Shown here one piece after another: positions 49,645 to 58,698 of a DNA stretch of 64,000 nt (position 1 is the first letter of the stretch; every line of letters begins with the position of its first letter). Both the position numbers and the translations under genes were made by a program. The notes beneath the pieces were generated by a model. That model worked only from the letters and a program-made list of their open reading frames with translations, did no database searches and had not been told where the DNA came from. The stretch covers positions 62,001-126,000 of the forward strand of contig JAKFVT010000055.1 of the NCBI GenBank assembly GCA_021732005.1, given 5' to 3'. The stretch is from Mycobacterium sp. GTDB taxonomy: Bacteria > Actinomycetota > Actinomycetes > Mycobacteriales > Mycobacteriaceae.

Positions 49645-51425
49645 TGGAATTCGGGTCCGCCTGCCGCGATGAGCTTGTCGAGGGAACGCCGGACACGGTC
49701 GGTGTCGGCGTGTGTCCAGCCGTCGGGTGCGGCGACCGCGACCCAGCCGTCGAGCGGGCTGTCGCCATAGTTGTGACCGTGCCCGTTCGGCGCGGCCTGC
49801 GAGCTGGTGACGTTGCCCGCCATGTCGGCGCTCACCTGCCAGAACGTGACGATCGGGTACCACTGCATGGCGGGGCTGCGGTCGAAGCCCGGCGGCTCCC
49901 GCAGCCAGTCCGGCCGGGTGAACAGCAACCGAGGCGACCACCACACCACCGGGTCCGACGGGTGCTGCAGATACAGCACCCGGGTGCCCTTCCACGTCGG
50001 GGACGCCGCGATCCCGGCGATCTGCTCGGGCCCGGCGGCCTGCGCGAACCGCACGGTGCGCCCGCCGTCGTAGCGCGGCTGGTACTCCGGGCTGCCCGGA
50101 TCGCGCCGCACGGTCAGCGCTTTCCACAAGACGCTGGCGTTGGGCGGTCCCACCCACAGCACCGACGAGAAACCTTTGTCGACGACGTCGGGCAGGTATC
50201 CGAACGCGCCCTGACCGGCCAGTGACCCCAGGCTCTCGCCGTAGAGCATCAGCTTGGGCCGGCCGGCCTCCGGCCACTGCAGCCATCGGCGTTGAATGCC
50301 GTTGATCATCGCCCGGCCCGCCTCGACCGACTTGTCGCGGTCGGCCAGGAACGAGATCCAGCTCGGCAGGTAGGAGTACTGCATGGCGACCAGCGCGGTG
50401 TCGCCGTTGTACATCGACTCGATCGCCCGGGCCGCCACCGGGTCGACCCAGCCGGTGCCGGTGGTGGGGATGATGACCAGGATCTTGCGCTCAAAAGCCT
50501 TGGTGCGCTGCAACTCCGAGAGCAGGACGGCCACCCGGCCCTCGGTGGTGTCCGCCGTTTCCAGGCCGGCGTAGATCCGGATCGGTTCCTTGGCAGGCCG
50601 CCCGCTGAGCTCGGTGAGCTCGGCGGCATGCGGACCGGTGCCGACGAAGTTGCGGCCTTGGAATCCCAAGGTGCCCCACCCGGCGAATGACGCTGAGCTG
50701 CCTGATCTTTCGGGCTGGACAGGTTGTTCGACACCTGGGCGGGTGGTGTCGTTCTGCGGCTGGAACACCGCACTGGCACCGGCGATGAAGCCGCGGTAGA
50801 GCACACCGTTGACGAGGGTGATGACCAGCACCACGACGATCGCGGTGCCGATGAACATCGCGACCTCGTCGTTGATGTGCCAACGCCGGATCATCAACCG
50901 TGCCAGGAACTTGATGGCGTCCTTGATCACCCGCGCGACACCGACGAACAGACCACCGGCGACCAGCGCGACGGCCAACGTGCGCAGGTAGATCAGCGTG
51001 GACGGACCTTCGATACCCATCACGGCGGCGATCTCGCGCTGCCAGGCGGCGGCCGGAACGAGCATCAGCACGCTGGCACCGATCGACAGCACCACGGTCG
51101 CGGCCTTGAGGCGGAAGGCAACCCGCGCACTCGGCGGCCACCACGGCTGGTGGCCGAGGAAGAGCCGGCGAACGACCTTGCCGGCGAGCACCCCGATGCC
51201 GTACCCGATGGCGGCGTTGATCCCGCCGATCACGCCGGCCAGAACCCAGTCGCGCGGCACCAACGACGGCGTCAGGGACAGGCAGAAGAACAGCGCGCCG
51301 ACGGCCACCCCGACGAAGTCCAGCCGGACCAGGCTCCACGCCCACTCGACGAACGATTCCTTGCGGGCCGCCGACCTCGGTGGGGCCGGGGCCGCACCGG
51401 TAACGTCGTCGACCGCACTGGTCAT
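49641..51425 (-). CDS. Membrane-anchored alpha/beta-hydrolase family protein (594 residues)
   Basis: The N-terminal 220 residues hold about five hydrophobic helices (VGVAVGALFFCLSLTPSLVP first, then IGTAIVVVLVITLVNGVLYR). The C-terminal part (about 260-590) is an alpha/beta hydrolase: IRIYAGLETADTTEGRVAVL, ILVIIPTTGTGWVD, nucleophile elbow LMLYGESLGSLAGQG (GxSxG), and a HNYGDSPLDGW histidine region. The family is conserved in mycobacteria with unknown substrate, possibly a lipid. It is coupled to the CPBP protease and to purL (ATGA both sides). Confidence 0.85.
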   Translation of the reverse strand: MTSAVDDVTGAAPAPPRSAARKESFVEWAWSLVRLDFVGVAVGALFFCLSLTPSLVPRDWVLAGVIGGINAAIGYGIGVLAGKVVRRLFLGHQPWWPPSARVAFRLKAATVVLSIGASVLMLVPAAAWQREIAAVMGIEGPSTLIYLRTLAVALVAGGLFVGVARVIKDAIKFLARLMIRRWHINDEVAMFIGTAIVVVLVITLVNGVLYRGFIAGASAVFQPQNDTTRPGVEQPVQPERSGSSASFAGWGTLGFQGRNFVGTGPHAAELTELSGRPAKEPIRIYAGLETADTTEGRVAVLLSELQRTKAFERKILVIIPTTGTGWVDPVAARAIESMYNGDTALVAMQYSYLPSWISFLADRDKSVEAGRAMINGIQRRWLQWPEAGRPKLMLYGESLGSLAGQGAFGYLPDVVDKGFSSVLWVGPPNASVLWKALTVRRDPGSPEYQPRYDGGRTVRFAQAAGPEQIAGIAASPTWKGTRVLYLQHPSDPVVWWSPRLLFTRPDWLREPPGFDRSPAMQWYPIVTFWQVSADMAGNVTSSQAAPNGHGHNYGDSPLDGWVAVAAPDGWTHADTDRVRRSLDKLIAAGGPEFQ

Positions 51426-53716
51426 CCGAACAGCCCGGGCAGCACTTTCTCGGAGGTGGCGCGCAGCTCCGCCAGTGTCACGGTGAACAAGCCTTGCACT
51501 TCAACGGAATCCGAGCCGGGGTCCGACACCCCGATCCGGGTGACCGGTAGCCCGCGGGCCTCGCACATCGACACGAAACGGCTCTCCTCGGTGCGCGGCA
51601 CGGCGACCAGGGCGCGGCCGGCGGACTCGGAGAACAGTGCGACGAAAGGATCAGCAGCTTCGGGAAGCACGATGCGACAACCGGTTTCACCGGCGAGTGC
51701 CGCTTCGATGATCGCCTGGATGAGCCCGCCTTCACTCAGGTCGTGGGCTGCCGAGGCCAGGCCGTCGCGGGACGCGGCCGCCAGCACCTCGGCAAGCAGC
51801 TTCTCCCGATCCAGGTCCACCTTCGGCGGTACGCCGCCGAGGTGGTCGGCGGTGACCTGAGCCCAGATCGAGCCGTCGAACTCGTCGCGGGTGTCGCCCA
51901 GCAGGAGCAAAGTCTCCCCCGGCTCGTTGCCGAGCCCGGTGGGCAGCCGGCGCGTCACGTCGTCGAGGACGCCCAGCACACCCACCACCGGGGTCGGCAG
52001 GATGGGCGTCGCCCCGGTCTGGTTGTAGAAGCTGACGTTGCCGCCGGTGACCGGAATGCCAAGGGCTGCACAGCCATCCGCCAATCCGCGGACGGCCTGC
52101 GAGAACTGCCACATCACCCCGGGGTCTTCGGGCGAACCGAAGTTGAGGCAGTTGGTCACCGCGATCGGCGTCGCCCCGGTGACGGCAACATTGCGGTAGG
52201 CCTCGGCCAGCGCCAGCTGCGCGCCGGTGTACGGATCGAGCTGGGTGTAACGCCCCGACGCGTCGGTGGACAGCGCGATGCCGCGGCCGGTGGTTTCGTC
52301 GATGCGCAGCACACCGCCGTCGGCGTGCTCGGCCAGCACGGTGTTACCGCGCACGTAGCGGTCGTACTGCTCGGTGATGAACGCGCGGCTGCACAGATGC
52401 GGACTGCCAACCAGCGCAAGCACAGTCGCCCGCAGCTCGTCGCCGGTCCGCGGCCGGGGCAACTTGGCCGACGTGTCGGCGATCAGCGCGTCCTGGCTGT
52501 CGGGCCGTTGCACCGGCCGCTCGTAGACCGGACCCTCGTGGGCCACGGTCCGCGGCGGCACGTCGACGACAGTCTCGCCCTGCCAGGTGATCTGCAAGCG
52601 GTCGCCGTCGGTGACCTCACCGATGACGGTGGCCAGCACATCCCATTTGCGGCACACCGCCAGGAACGCGTCGACGTTCTCCGGGGTGACCACCGCGCAC
52701 ATGCGTTCCTGCGACTCGCTGGACAGCACCTCGGCCGGGGTCATGTCCTTGGCCCGCAACGGCACCCGGTCCAGCTCGATGCGCATACCGCCGTCACCGG
52801 CGGACGCGAGTTCGGATGTCGCACAGGACAATCCGGCGCCGCCGAGGTCCTGGATCCCGACCACCAGACCGGCGGCGTACAGCTCCAGGCAGCATTCGAT
52901 GAGCACCTTCTCGGTGAAGGGGTCACCCACCTGAACGCTCGGCAGCTTCTTGCGGCCCGCGCCGGATTCGTCGCCGGAGAACGTGTCCGACGCCAGCACC
53001 GACACCCCGCCGATGCCGTCGAGACCGGTGCGCGCGCCGAACAGGATGATCTTGTTGCCGGTGCCGGAGGCGAACGCCAGGTGCAGGTCCTCCTTGCGCA
53101 GCACGCCCACGCACAGCGCGTTGACCAGAGGATTGCCGGCGTAGGAGGCGTCGAACACCGTCTCACCGCCGATGTTCGGCAGGCCCAGCGAGTTGCCGTA
53201 GCCGCCGACGCCGCGGACCACACCGTCGAGCACCCGGCGGGTGTCGGGGGCATCGGCCGCACCGAAGCGCAGCTGGTCCATGACCGCCACCGGGCGCGCG
53301 CCCATGGCCATGATGTCGCGCACGATGCCGCCGACACCGGTGGCCGCGCCCTGGTAGGGCTCGACGTAGGACGGGTGGTTGTGCGACTCGACCTTGAACG
53401 TCACCGCCCAGCCGTCGCCGATGTCCACCACGCCGGCGTTCTCGCCGATACCGGCCAGCATCGACTGCCGCATGGCCTCCGTGGTGGTCTCACCGAAGTA
53501 GCGCAGGTGCACCTTGGAGGACTTGTACGAGCAGTGTTCGCTCCACATCACCGAGTACATGGCGAGCTCGGCGTCGGTGGGCCTGCGGCCGAGGATGTCC
53601 CGGATCCGCTGATATTCGTCGTCTTTGAGGCCGAGTTCGCGATACGGCTGCGGGTGCTCGGGGGTGGTTGACGCGTGGTCGACGGTGTCGACTGCTCCAG
53701 AGAGCCCAGATGTCAC
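51422..53716 (-). CDS. purL: Phosphoribosylformylglycinamidine synthase subunit PurL, GTG start
   Basis: A 764-residue small-type PurL, which works with PurQ and PurS (both in this window) to make FGAM. Visible segments are ELAMYSVMWSEHCSYKSSKV, VTFKVESHNHPSYVEPYQGA, GGIVRDIMAMGARP, GLPNIGGETVF, DLGGAGLSCATSELAS and AVTNCLNFGSPE. It agrees with M. tuberculosis PurL as I recall it. GTG 53716 is the only canonical start near the conserved DTVDHASTTP, and a TAGACT box lies 7 nt upstream of it, suggesting a leaderless mRNA. Confidence 0.95.
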   Translation of the reverse strand: MTSGLSGAVDTVDHASTTPEHPQPYRELGLKDDEYQRIRDILGRRPTDAELAMYSVMWSEHCSYKSSKVHLRYFGETTTEAMRQSMLAGIGENAGVVDIGDGWAVTFKVESHNHPSYVEPYQGAATGVGGIVRDIMAMGARPVAVMDQLRFGAADAPDTRRVLDGVVRGVGGYGNSLGLPNIGGETVFDASYAGNPLVNALCVGVLRKEDLHLAFASGTGNKIILFGARTGLDGIGGVSVLASDTFSGDESGAGRKKLPSVQVGDPFTEKVLIECCLELYAAGLVVGIQDLGGAGLSCATSELASAGDGGMRIELDRVPLRAKDMTPAEVLSSESQERMCAVVTPENVDAFLAVCRKWDVLATVIGEVTDGDRLQITWQGETVVDVPPRTVAHEGPVYERPVQRPDSQDALIADTSAKLPRPRTGDELRATVLALVGSPHLCSRAFITEQYDRYVRGNTVLAEHADGGVLRIDETTGRGIALSTDASGRYTQLDPYTGAQLALAEAYRNVAVTGATPIAVTNCLNFGSPEDPGVMWQFSQAVRGLADGCAALGIPVTGGNVSFYNQTGATPILPTPVVGVLGVLDDVTRRLPTGLGNEPGETLLLLGDTRDEFDGSIWAQVTADHLGGVPPKVDLDREKLLAEVLAAASRDGLASAAHDLSEGGLIQAIIEAALAGETGCRIVLPEAADPFVALFSESAGRALVAVPRTEESRFVSMCEARGLPVTRIGVSDPGSDSVEVQGLFTVTLAELRATSEKVLPGLFG

Positions 53717-53723
53717 GCCAGAC

Positions 53724-53729
53724 AGTCTA
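53724..53729 (-). promoter_or_regulatory. -10 element TAGACT for leaderless purL
   Basis: On the - strand TAGACT ends 7 nt before the purL GTG. The box overlaps the stop region of the antiporter gene (TAG at 53727-53729), so purL has its own start inside the upstream gene's end and need not rely on read-through. Confidence 0.55.
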
Positions 53730-54956
53730 GTGGCGCAGCTGCGCGGCGCCGTGTCGTCGCGCCTGGGAGCGGGCGAAGGCGTGTGCGACGCCCCCGGCGG
53801 ACAGTCCGTGAACCACCACACTGCTCAACACCACCAGCACCATGATCAACAGCACTTGCTTCTCGATGCCGCCTTCGAGCACGTTGAACGCCAGCAGTCC
53901 GAAGACTATCGAGGTGGTCCCCCGGGGTCCCAGCCAGCCGACCAGCAGCCGTTCGCGCCAGTCCATCCTCGATCCGAGCAGCGCGAGCATCACCGGGATG
54001 AGCCGGACGACGGTCACGGCGACGACCGTGTAGCCGACGATGCCCCACGTGACACCGCCCGACATCAGCGCGATCACGCCGATGCCGGCCACCACGAACC
54101 ACATGAACGCGGTGAGCAGCACGGCCACGTCGTCGATGAGCTCCAGTTCGCGGTGCTTCTCTCGGGCCTCCCGCACATAGTTCAGCGCCATCCCGCACAG
54201 GAACGCCGACACGAACCCGTTGCCGCCCAGCCCCACACTCAGCGAGTAGGACAGCAGCGGTGCGGCCACGTAGATGATCCGCTTGGACTGCTCGGTCATC
54301 AGGTTGCGGCGGTCGGCGGCGTTGGCCAGCCTGCCGAGTAGCCATCCGACCGCCGGGCCGACGAGCAGGGCGATGCCGATCTCGGGAAGCGCCTCGGCGA
54401 GCGCGTCCATCGGCGGCTCTTCGTCGTCGGGACCCGACGCCAAAGCCAGCGCGAAGACCAGCACCGGCGCGATGATTCCGTCTTTGTAGCCCGCCTCGAC
54501 GTTGAGCAGGTCGCGCACCCGCTCGGGAATGCGTGCGTCGCGCAAAATCCGGGACGCGGGCGCGAAGTCGGTCGGCACCACGATGCAGGCCAGCACGAGA
54601 AGCACCGGCCAGGTGGCCCCGGGCAGCAGCAACCAGCCCAGGACGAAGGCCAACCCGATGCTGAGGGGAAGCGCGACACCCAGCAACCGCAACGCTGACT
54701 TCGGGTCGCGGCCCAACAGTCCGCCGCGCACGTCGGTGGCGTCGACGAACACCAGCACCGCCAGGATCAGCTCCGCCAGATGCTGGGCGACCTGGGAGTT
54801 CAGCGTGTCGGCGACCGCGTGGTAGGTGCCGTACTCGATACCCGCCCCGACGACCACCAGAAGGATCGGCGCGGTGATCCGGCCCCGCTGCATCGGGCGG
54901 GCCAACAAGGCCCAGACCGCCAGCACCAGCGAGAGCGCGATCAGCGACTGCACCAC
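53727..54956 (-). CDS. Cation:proton antiporter (CPA1/NhaP-like), GTG start
   Basis: A 409-residue membrane protein with about 12 helices, starting VVQSLIALSLVLAVWALLAR. The ion-binding helix regions include VVPTDFAPASRILRD and LNVEAGYKDGIIAPVLVFAL, typical of the CPA1 family, and the C-terminal GWLGPRGTTSIVFGLLAFN is a conserved signature. It would exchange Na+ or K+ for H+. GTG 54956 is used (GGAAAG about 10 nt upstream); GTG 54953 is equivalent. It lies 10 bp from purL on the same strand. Confidence 0.88.
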   Translation of the reverse strand: MVQSLIALSLVLAVWALLARPMQRGRITAPILLVVVGAGIEYGTYHAVADTLNSQVAQHLAELILAVLVFVDATDVRGGLLGRDPKSALRLLGVALPLSIGLAFVLGWLLLPGATWPVLLVLACIVVPTDFAPASRILRDARIPERVRDLLNVEAGYKDGIIAPVLVFALALASGPDDEEPPMDALAEALPEIGIALLVGPAVGWLLGRLANAADRRNLMTEQSKRIIYVAAPLLSYSLSVGLGGNGFVSAFLCGMALNYVREAREKHRELELIDDVAVLLTAFMWFVVAGIGVIALMSGGVTWGIVGYTVVAVTVVRLIPVMLALLGSRMDWRERLLVGWLGPRGTTSIVFGLLAFNVLEGGIEKQVLLIMVLVVLSSVVVHGLSAGGVAHAFARSQARRHGAAQLRH

Positions 54957-55100
54957 AGCAACGCATCTTTCCGCAGACACCCGGGCTGCGCTCGCCGGGG
55001 GCGACCCCCATGACCTCACGGGTAATTGAGCGGCCGCACCGACGGCGACACGCTGGCGGTGACGCGCTCGACACGGAGCGCCCGACGCAGGAGGCCGACC

Positions 55101-55493
55101 ATGACCGATATCCAGACCACCCCGAAGTTCAGCGCGCAAATGTGGGCCGCGTTCTGGGCCGCGCCCGAGTTGTCGGCCGGCCAGGACATCCTCGCCGACG
55201 ACATCGTCGGGTACTGGCCCGGACAGCAGGAACCGGTTCGGGGCCTCGACGGCTATGCGCAGAAGATCACCGATCTACTGACGGCCTACCCCGACCTGCG
55301 GCTCGAATTGGTGGACAGCGCAACGGTTCCCGGCGAATCAGCGAACGAGGAGCTGGTGTTCCTGCATTACGTCGGGACCGGGACAGGTCCACGCGGGCCG
55401 TTCCGCATCCGTGGAATCGACCGCGTTCGCACCCGTGACGGCATCGTGGTGGAGAACGTCATCCGCTACGACCCGGCCGAGCTGCCCGGCTGA
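55101..55493 (+). CDS. SnoaL-like (NTF2-fold) protein
   Basis: A 130-residue NTF2-fold protein: FSAQMWAAFWAAPELSAGQD, DDIVGYWPGQQEPVRGLDGY, LRLELVDSATVPGESANEEL and a C-terminal strand pair ending ENVIRYDPAELPG. SnoaL-like proteins bind or isomerise small hydrophobic compounds; the substrate cannot be predicted. AGGAGG lies 6 nt before the ATG. The gene converges with pepC, 6 bp apart. Confidence 0.82.
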   Translation: MTDIQTTPKFSAQMWAAFWAAPELSAGQDILADDIVGYWPGQQEPVRGLDGYAQKITDLLTAYPDLRLELVDSATVPGESANEELVFLHYVGTGTGPRGPFRIRGIDRVRTRDGIVVENVIRYDPAELPG

Positions 55494-55499
55494 GCGCAG

Positions 55500-56771
55500 C
55501 TACTGCGGCGCCAGAAACGCCTGCAGCGCAGCGGCATACGCGATGATGTCAGCCGCACCCATCAGTTCGCGGGCCGAGTGCATGGCCAGCTGGGCCGCCC
55601 CGACGTCGACGGTGGGGATGCCGGTGCGCGCCGACGTCATGGGCCCGATCGTGGAGCCGCACGGCAGGTCGGCACGGTGTTCGTAGCGCTGCAGCGGCAC
55701 GCCCGCCTGCCGGCAGGCCAGTTCGAACGCGGCCGCGGTCCGGCCGTCGGTGGCGTAGCGCAGGTTCGGTTGCACCTTGAGCACCGGGCCGCCGTCGACG
55801 GCGATCAGGTGCCCGGGTTCGTGGCGGTCGGGGTAGTTGGGATGCGTGGCGTGTGCCATGTCGCCGGAGGCCACCATCGACGCGGTGAGCCGGCGCAGGA
55901 AGTCCTCACGGTCGCCACCGGCGGCCAGCACGATGCGCTCCAGCGTGGTCAGCAGCAAATCGGACTGGGCGCCGTGATCCGACGTCGAGCCGACCTCTTC
56001 GTGGTCGAACAGTGCCAGCACCGGCAGATAACCCTGCGGCTCGGCGGCCAGGAACGCTTCCAGCCCGGCGTAGCAGGTGCCCTGGTTGTCCAGCCTGGGT
56101 GCGCTGACGAACTCGCCATCCACACCGATGAGCGCCGACGGGGTCAGGTCGTGGGTCATCAGGTCGGCCGACAACAGATCGGCCGGGTTCACCCCGGCGT
56201 GCTCGGCGACGTAGGAGAGGAACGACCGTGGCGTGTCCCCCAGCCCCCAGACCGCATTCACGTGGCGTTGCGGATCGAGTTTCACCGCCGCGCGGTCTTC
56301 GGCGAGATGGATGGCCAGCTGCGGCACTCGCAGGATCGGGGTGTCGATGCGCACCAGCCGGTGCGACACCCCGCCGTCGGCGCCGCGATCACGTATCGAG
56401 ATCCGCCCACTGATCCCGAGGTCGCGGTCCAGCCAGGAGTTGAGCCACGCCCCGCCGTACGGTTCGAGCGCGACCACCTGCCAGCCGGCCACCACCCGGT
56501 CCGGATGCTGTTTGACGCGCAGGTTCGGGCTGTCGGTGTGGCCGCCGACGATGCGGAACGGCAGGCTGGGGTCCGTGCTCTCCCAGGCGACCAGAGAGCC
56601 GGCTCGCACGGTGAAGAACCGGCCGCCCCGGTCGGGCCATCGATCGGTTTCGGCCAGTTCGGTGTAGCCCGCGTCGCGTAGCCGCTGCGCCACGGTCTCG
56701 CAGACGTGGAACGGCGACGGCGACGCGTCGATGAATTCGCACAATCCCCGCGCGCTGGCAGCTGTGGACAT
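55500..56771 (-). CDS. pepC: M18-family aminopeptidase (PepC-like)
   Basis: A 423-residue aspartyl-aminopeptidase-type enzyme with two zinc ions. Motifs: VGGHTDSPNLRVKQHP (zinc His/Asp), RLDNQGTCYAGLEAFLA, LALFDHEEVGSTSDHGAQSD (catalytic Glu), and HATHPNYPDRHEPGH. It removes N-terminal acidic or other residues from peptides in the cytoplasm. ATG 56771 starts MSTAASARGLCEFIDASPSP, matching relatives; in-frame ATGs at 56780 and 56795 exist. It is divergent from the DyP gene. Confidence 0.92.
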   Translation of the reverse strand: MSTAASARGLCEFIDASPSPFHVCETVAQRLRDAGYTELAETDRWPDRGGRFFTVRAGSLVAWESTDPSLPFRIVGGHTDSPNLRVKQHPDRVVAGWQVVALEPYGGAWLNSWLDRDLGISGRISIRDRGADGGVSHRLVRIDTPILRVPQLAIHLAEDRAAVKLDPQRHVNAVWGLGDTPRSFLSYVAEHAGVNPADLLSADLMTHDLTPSALIGVDGEFVSAPRLDNQGTCYAGLEAFLAAEPQGYLPVLALFDHEEVGSTSDHGAQSDLLLTTLERIVLAAGGDREDFLRRLTASMVASGDMAHATHPNYPDRHEPGHLIAVDGGPVLKVQPNLRYATDGRTAAAFELACRQAGVPLQRYEHRADLPCGSTIGPMTSARTGIPTVDVGAAQLAMHSARELMGAADIIAYAAALQAFLAPQ

Positions 56772-56801
56772 GATCACCATCATCGCCGACGTCATTTTCG
56801 T

Positions 56802-56807
56802 TAGGGT
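56802..56807 (+). promoter_or_regulatory. -10 element TAGGGT for leaderless dyp-encapsulin operon
   Basis: TAGGGT is followed by 6 nt and then the DyP GTG at 56814. The same geometry as other leaderless starts in the window. Confidence 0.5.
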
Positions 56808-56813
56808 CAGACG

Positions 56814-57836
56814 GTGCCCACCCCGCTACCGCAACCGGTACTGGCTCCCCTGACACCTGCCGCCATCTTCTTGGTGGCCACGATCGACGACGGCGGCGAG
56901 GCCGCGGTGCACGACGCGCTGCCCGACCTCGCCGGGCTGGTCCGGGCGATCGGCTTTCGCGACCCGTCCAAGCACCTCTCGATGGTGACGTCGATCGGCT
57001 CGCAGGCGTGGGATCGCCTGTTCTCCGGACCCCGCCCGAAGGATCTGCACCCGTTCGTCGAGCTGCACGGCTCCCGCCACCACGCCCCGTCCACTCCGGG
57101 TGACTTGTTGTTCCATATCCGCGCCGAGGTGCTCGACGTGTGCTTCGAGCTGGCCGGCCGGGTCGCCAAGGCGATGGCGGGGGCGATCACTATCGTCGAC
57201 GAGGTGCACGGCTTCAAGTTCTTCGACAACCGCGATCTGCTCGGCTTCGTCGACGGCACGGAGAACCCGGATGGTCCAATTGCGGTGAGCGCCAGCCAAA
57301 TCGGGGACGAGAACCCGGATTTCGCCGGCGGCTGTTATGTGCACGTGCAGAAGTACCTGCATGACATGACGTCGTGGGAGGCGCTGTCGGTGACCGAACA
57401 GGAACGCGTCATCGGCCGTTCCAAACTCGAGGACATCGAGATGGCCGACGACGTGAAGCCGGCCAACTCCCACATCGCGCTCAACGTCATCGAGGACGCC
57501 GACGGCAACGAGCTCAAGATCCTGCGGCACAACATGCCGTTCGGGGAGATCGGCAAAGACGAGTTCGGCACGTTTTACATCGGCTACTCGCGTTCCCCGG
57601 CCGTCACGGAGAAGATGTTGGAGAACATGTTCATGGGGGACCCGCCCGGGAACACCGACCGGATTCTGGATTTCTCCACCGCCGTCACCGGCACTCTGTT
57701 CTTCACTCCCATCACCGATTTCCTCAACGATCCGCCGCCGATGCCGGGCTTCGGCGACGTCGACGCAGCTCCCCCGGCATCCGCCCCCACTTCCGACGGC
57801 TCATTGGCGATCGGCAGCCTGAAAGGACAGTCCTGA
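56814..57836 (+). CDS. dyp: Dye-decolorizing (DyP-type) peroxidase, encapsulin cargo, GTG start
   Basis: A 340-residue haem peroxidase with two ferredoxin-like domains. The distal motif GFVDGTENPDG (GxxDG with catalytic Asp) and the histidine/arginine region NSHIALNVIEDADGNELKIL and LRHNMPFGEI are present. The C terminus has a Pro/Ala-rich linker followed by SDGSLAIGSLKGQS, the targeting peptide that docks cargo inside encapsulin shells. The next gene is the shell protein, so a peroxidase nanocompartment for oxidative stress is well supported. The stop shares a base with the next start. Confidence 0.95.
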   Translation: MPTPLPQPVLAPLTPAAIFLVATIDDGGEAAVHDALPDLAGLVRAIGFRDPSKHLSMVTSIGSQAWDRLFSGPRPKDLHPFVELHGSRHHAPSTPGDLLFHIRAEVLDVCFELAGRVAKAMAGAITIVDEVHGFKFFDNRDLLGFVDGTENPDGPIAVSASQIGDENPDFAGGCYVHVQKYLHDMTSWEALSVTEQERVIGRSKLEDIEMADDVKPANSHIALNVIEDADGNELKILRHNMPFGEIGKDEFGTFYIGYSRSPAVTEKMLENMFMGDPPGNTDRILDFSTAVTGTLFFTPITDFLNDPPPMPGFGDVDAAPPASAPTSDGSLAIGSLKGQS

Positions 57837-58633
57837 TGAACAACCTCTACCGCGAGCTCGCTCCGATCACCGAATCGGCTTGGAGCGAAATCGAATTGGA
57901 GGCCAGCCGGACGTTCAAGCGGCATATCGCCGGCCGTCGCGTCGTCGACGTCAGCGAGCCGGGCGGTCCGGTGACGGCCGGGGTGAGCACCGGTCATCTA
58001 CGCGACGTCGCGGCGCCGGCCGACGGCGTGCTGGCGCACCTCCGGGAATCCAAGCCGTTGGTTCGGCTGCGGGTGCCGTTCACGGTGTCGCGCACCGCAA
58101 TCGACGACGTGGAGCGCGGCGCGCAGGACTCGGACTGGGATCCGGTCAAGGCCGCGGCCAAGAAGCTGGCGTTCATCGAGGACCGCGCGATCTTCGAGGG
58201 GTACGCCGACGCGTCGATCGACGGCATCCGGATGTGCAGCTCCAACCCGGCGCTGGCACTGCCGGAGGATGCCCGCGAGTACCCCGACGTCTTCGCCCAA
58301 GCCCTGTCGGAGCTGCGGCTGGCCGGTGTCGACGGTCCCTACTCGGTGCTGCTGTCCGCCGACGCCTACACCAAGGTCAGCGAGACCACCGAGCACGGCT
58401 ATCCGATCCGCGAGCACCTCAACCGGCTGGTGGACGGCGAGATCATCTGGGCGCCCGCGATCGACGGCGCGTTCCTGCTGAGCACCCGCGGCGGCGACTT
58501 CGACCTGCAGCTGGGCACCGACGTCGCGATCGGCTACCTGAGCCATGACGCGGAAACGGTGCAGCTGTACCTGGAGGAGACGCTGACGTTCCTGTGTTAC
58601 ACCGCCGAGGCGTCGGTCGCGCTGACCACCTAG
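57836..58633 (+). CDS. Encapsulin nanocompartment shell protein
   Basis: A 265-residue HK97-fold shell protein (Cfp29-type). It begins NNLYRELAPITESAWSEIEL, the N-terminal helix that lines the shell interior and binds the cargo peptide, and has VGVSTGHL-like GVSTGHLRDV, DWDPVKAAAKKLAFIEDRAI and the C-terminal LQLGTDVAIGYLSHDAETVQ. About sixty copies would assemble into a closed shell around the DyP peroxidase. Full length for this family. It is translationally coupled to dyp (TGATG). Confidence 0.96.
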   Translation: MNNLYRELAPITESAWSEIELEASRTFKRHIAGRRVVDVSEPGGPVTAGVSTGHLRDVAAPADGVLAHLRESKPLVRLRVPFTVSRTAIDDVERGAQDSDWDPVKAAAKKLAFIEDRAIFEGYADASIDGIRMCSSNPALALPEDAREYPDVFAQALSELRLAGVDGPYSVLLSADAYTKVSETTEHGYPIREHLNRLVDGEIIWAPAIDGAFLLSTRGGDFDLQLGTDVAIGYLSHDAETVQLYLEETLTFLCYTAEASVALTT

Positions 58634-58643
58634 CCAGCCCCTC

Positions 58644-58696
58644 GCGATTTCGGCGCGTTTTCGTTCGCTCAGCGGCGGTTTGCGCGCCGAAATCGC
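58644..58696. terminator. Long hairpin between convergent encapsulin and purQ genes
   Basis: A perfect 14-bp stem, GCGATTTCGGCGCG (58644-58657) with its complement at 58683-58696, around a 25-nt loop. It lies in the only 65 bp between the two convergent stops, so it probably ends transcription from both sides. A T run is lacking. Similar GATTTCGGCGCG palindromes may recur in mycobacterial intergenic DNA. Confidence 0.65.
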
Positions 58697-58698
58697 TA

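Noticed and set aside
51743..53671. A 642-codon open frame on the + strand opposite purL
   Set aside because: Antisense shadow of purL; no recognisable domain or ribosome-binding site.
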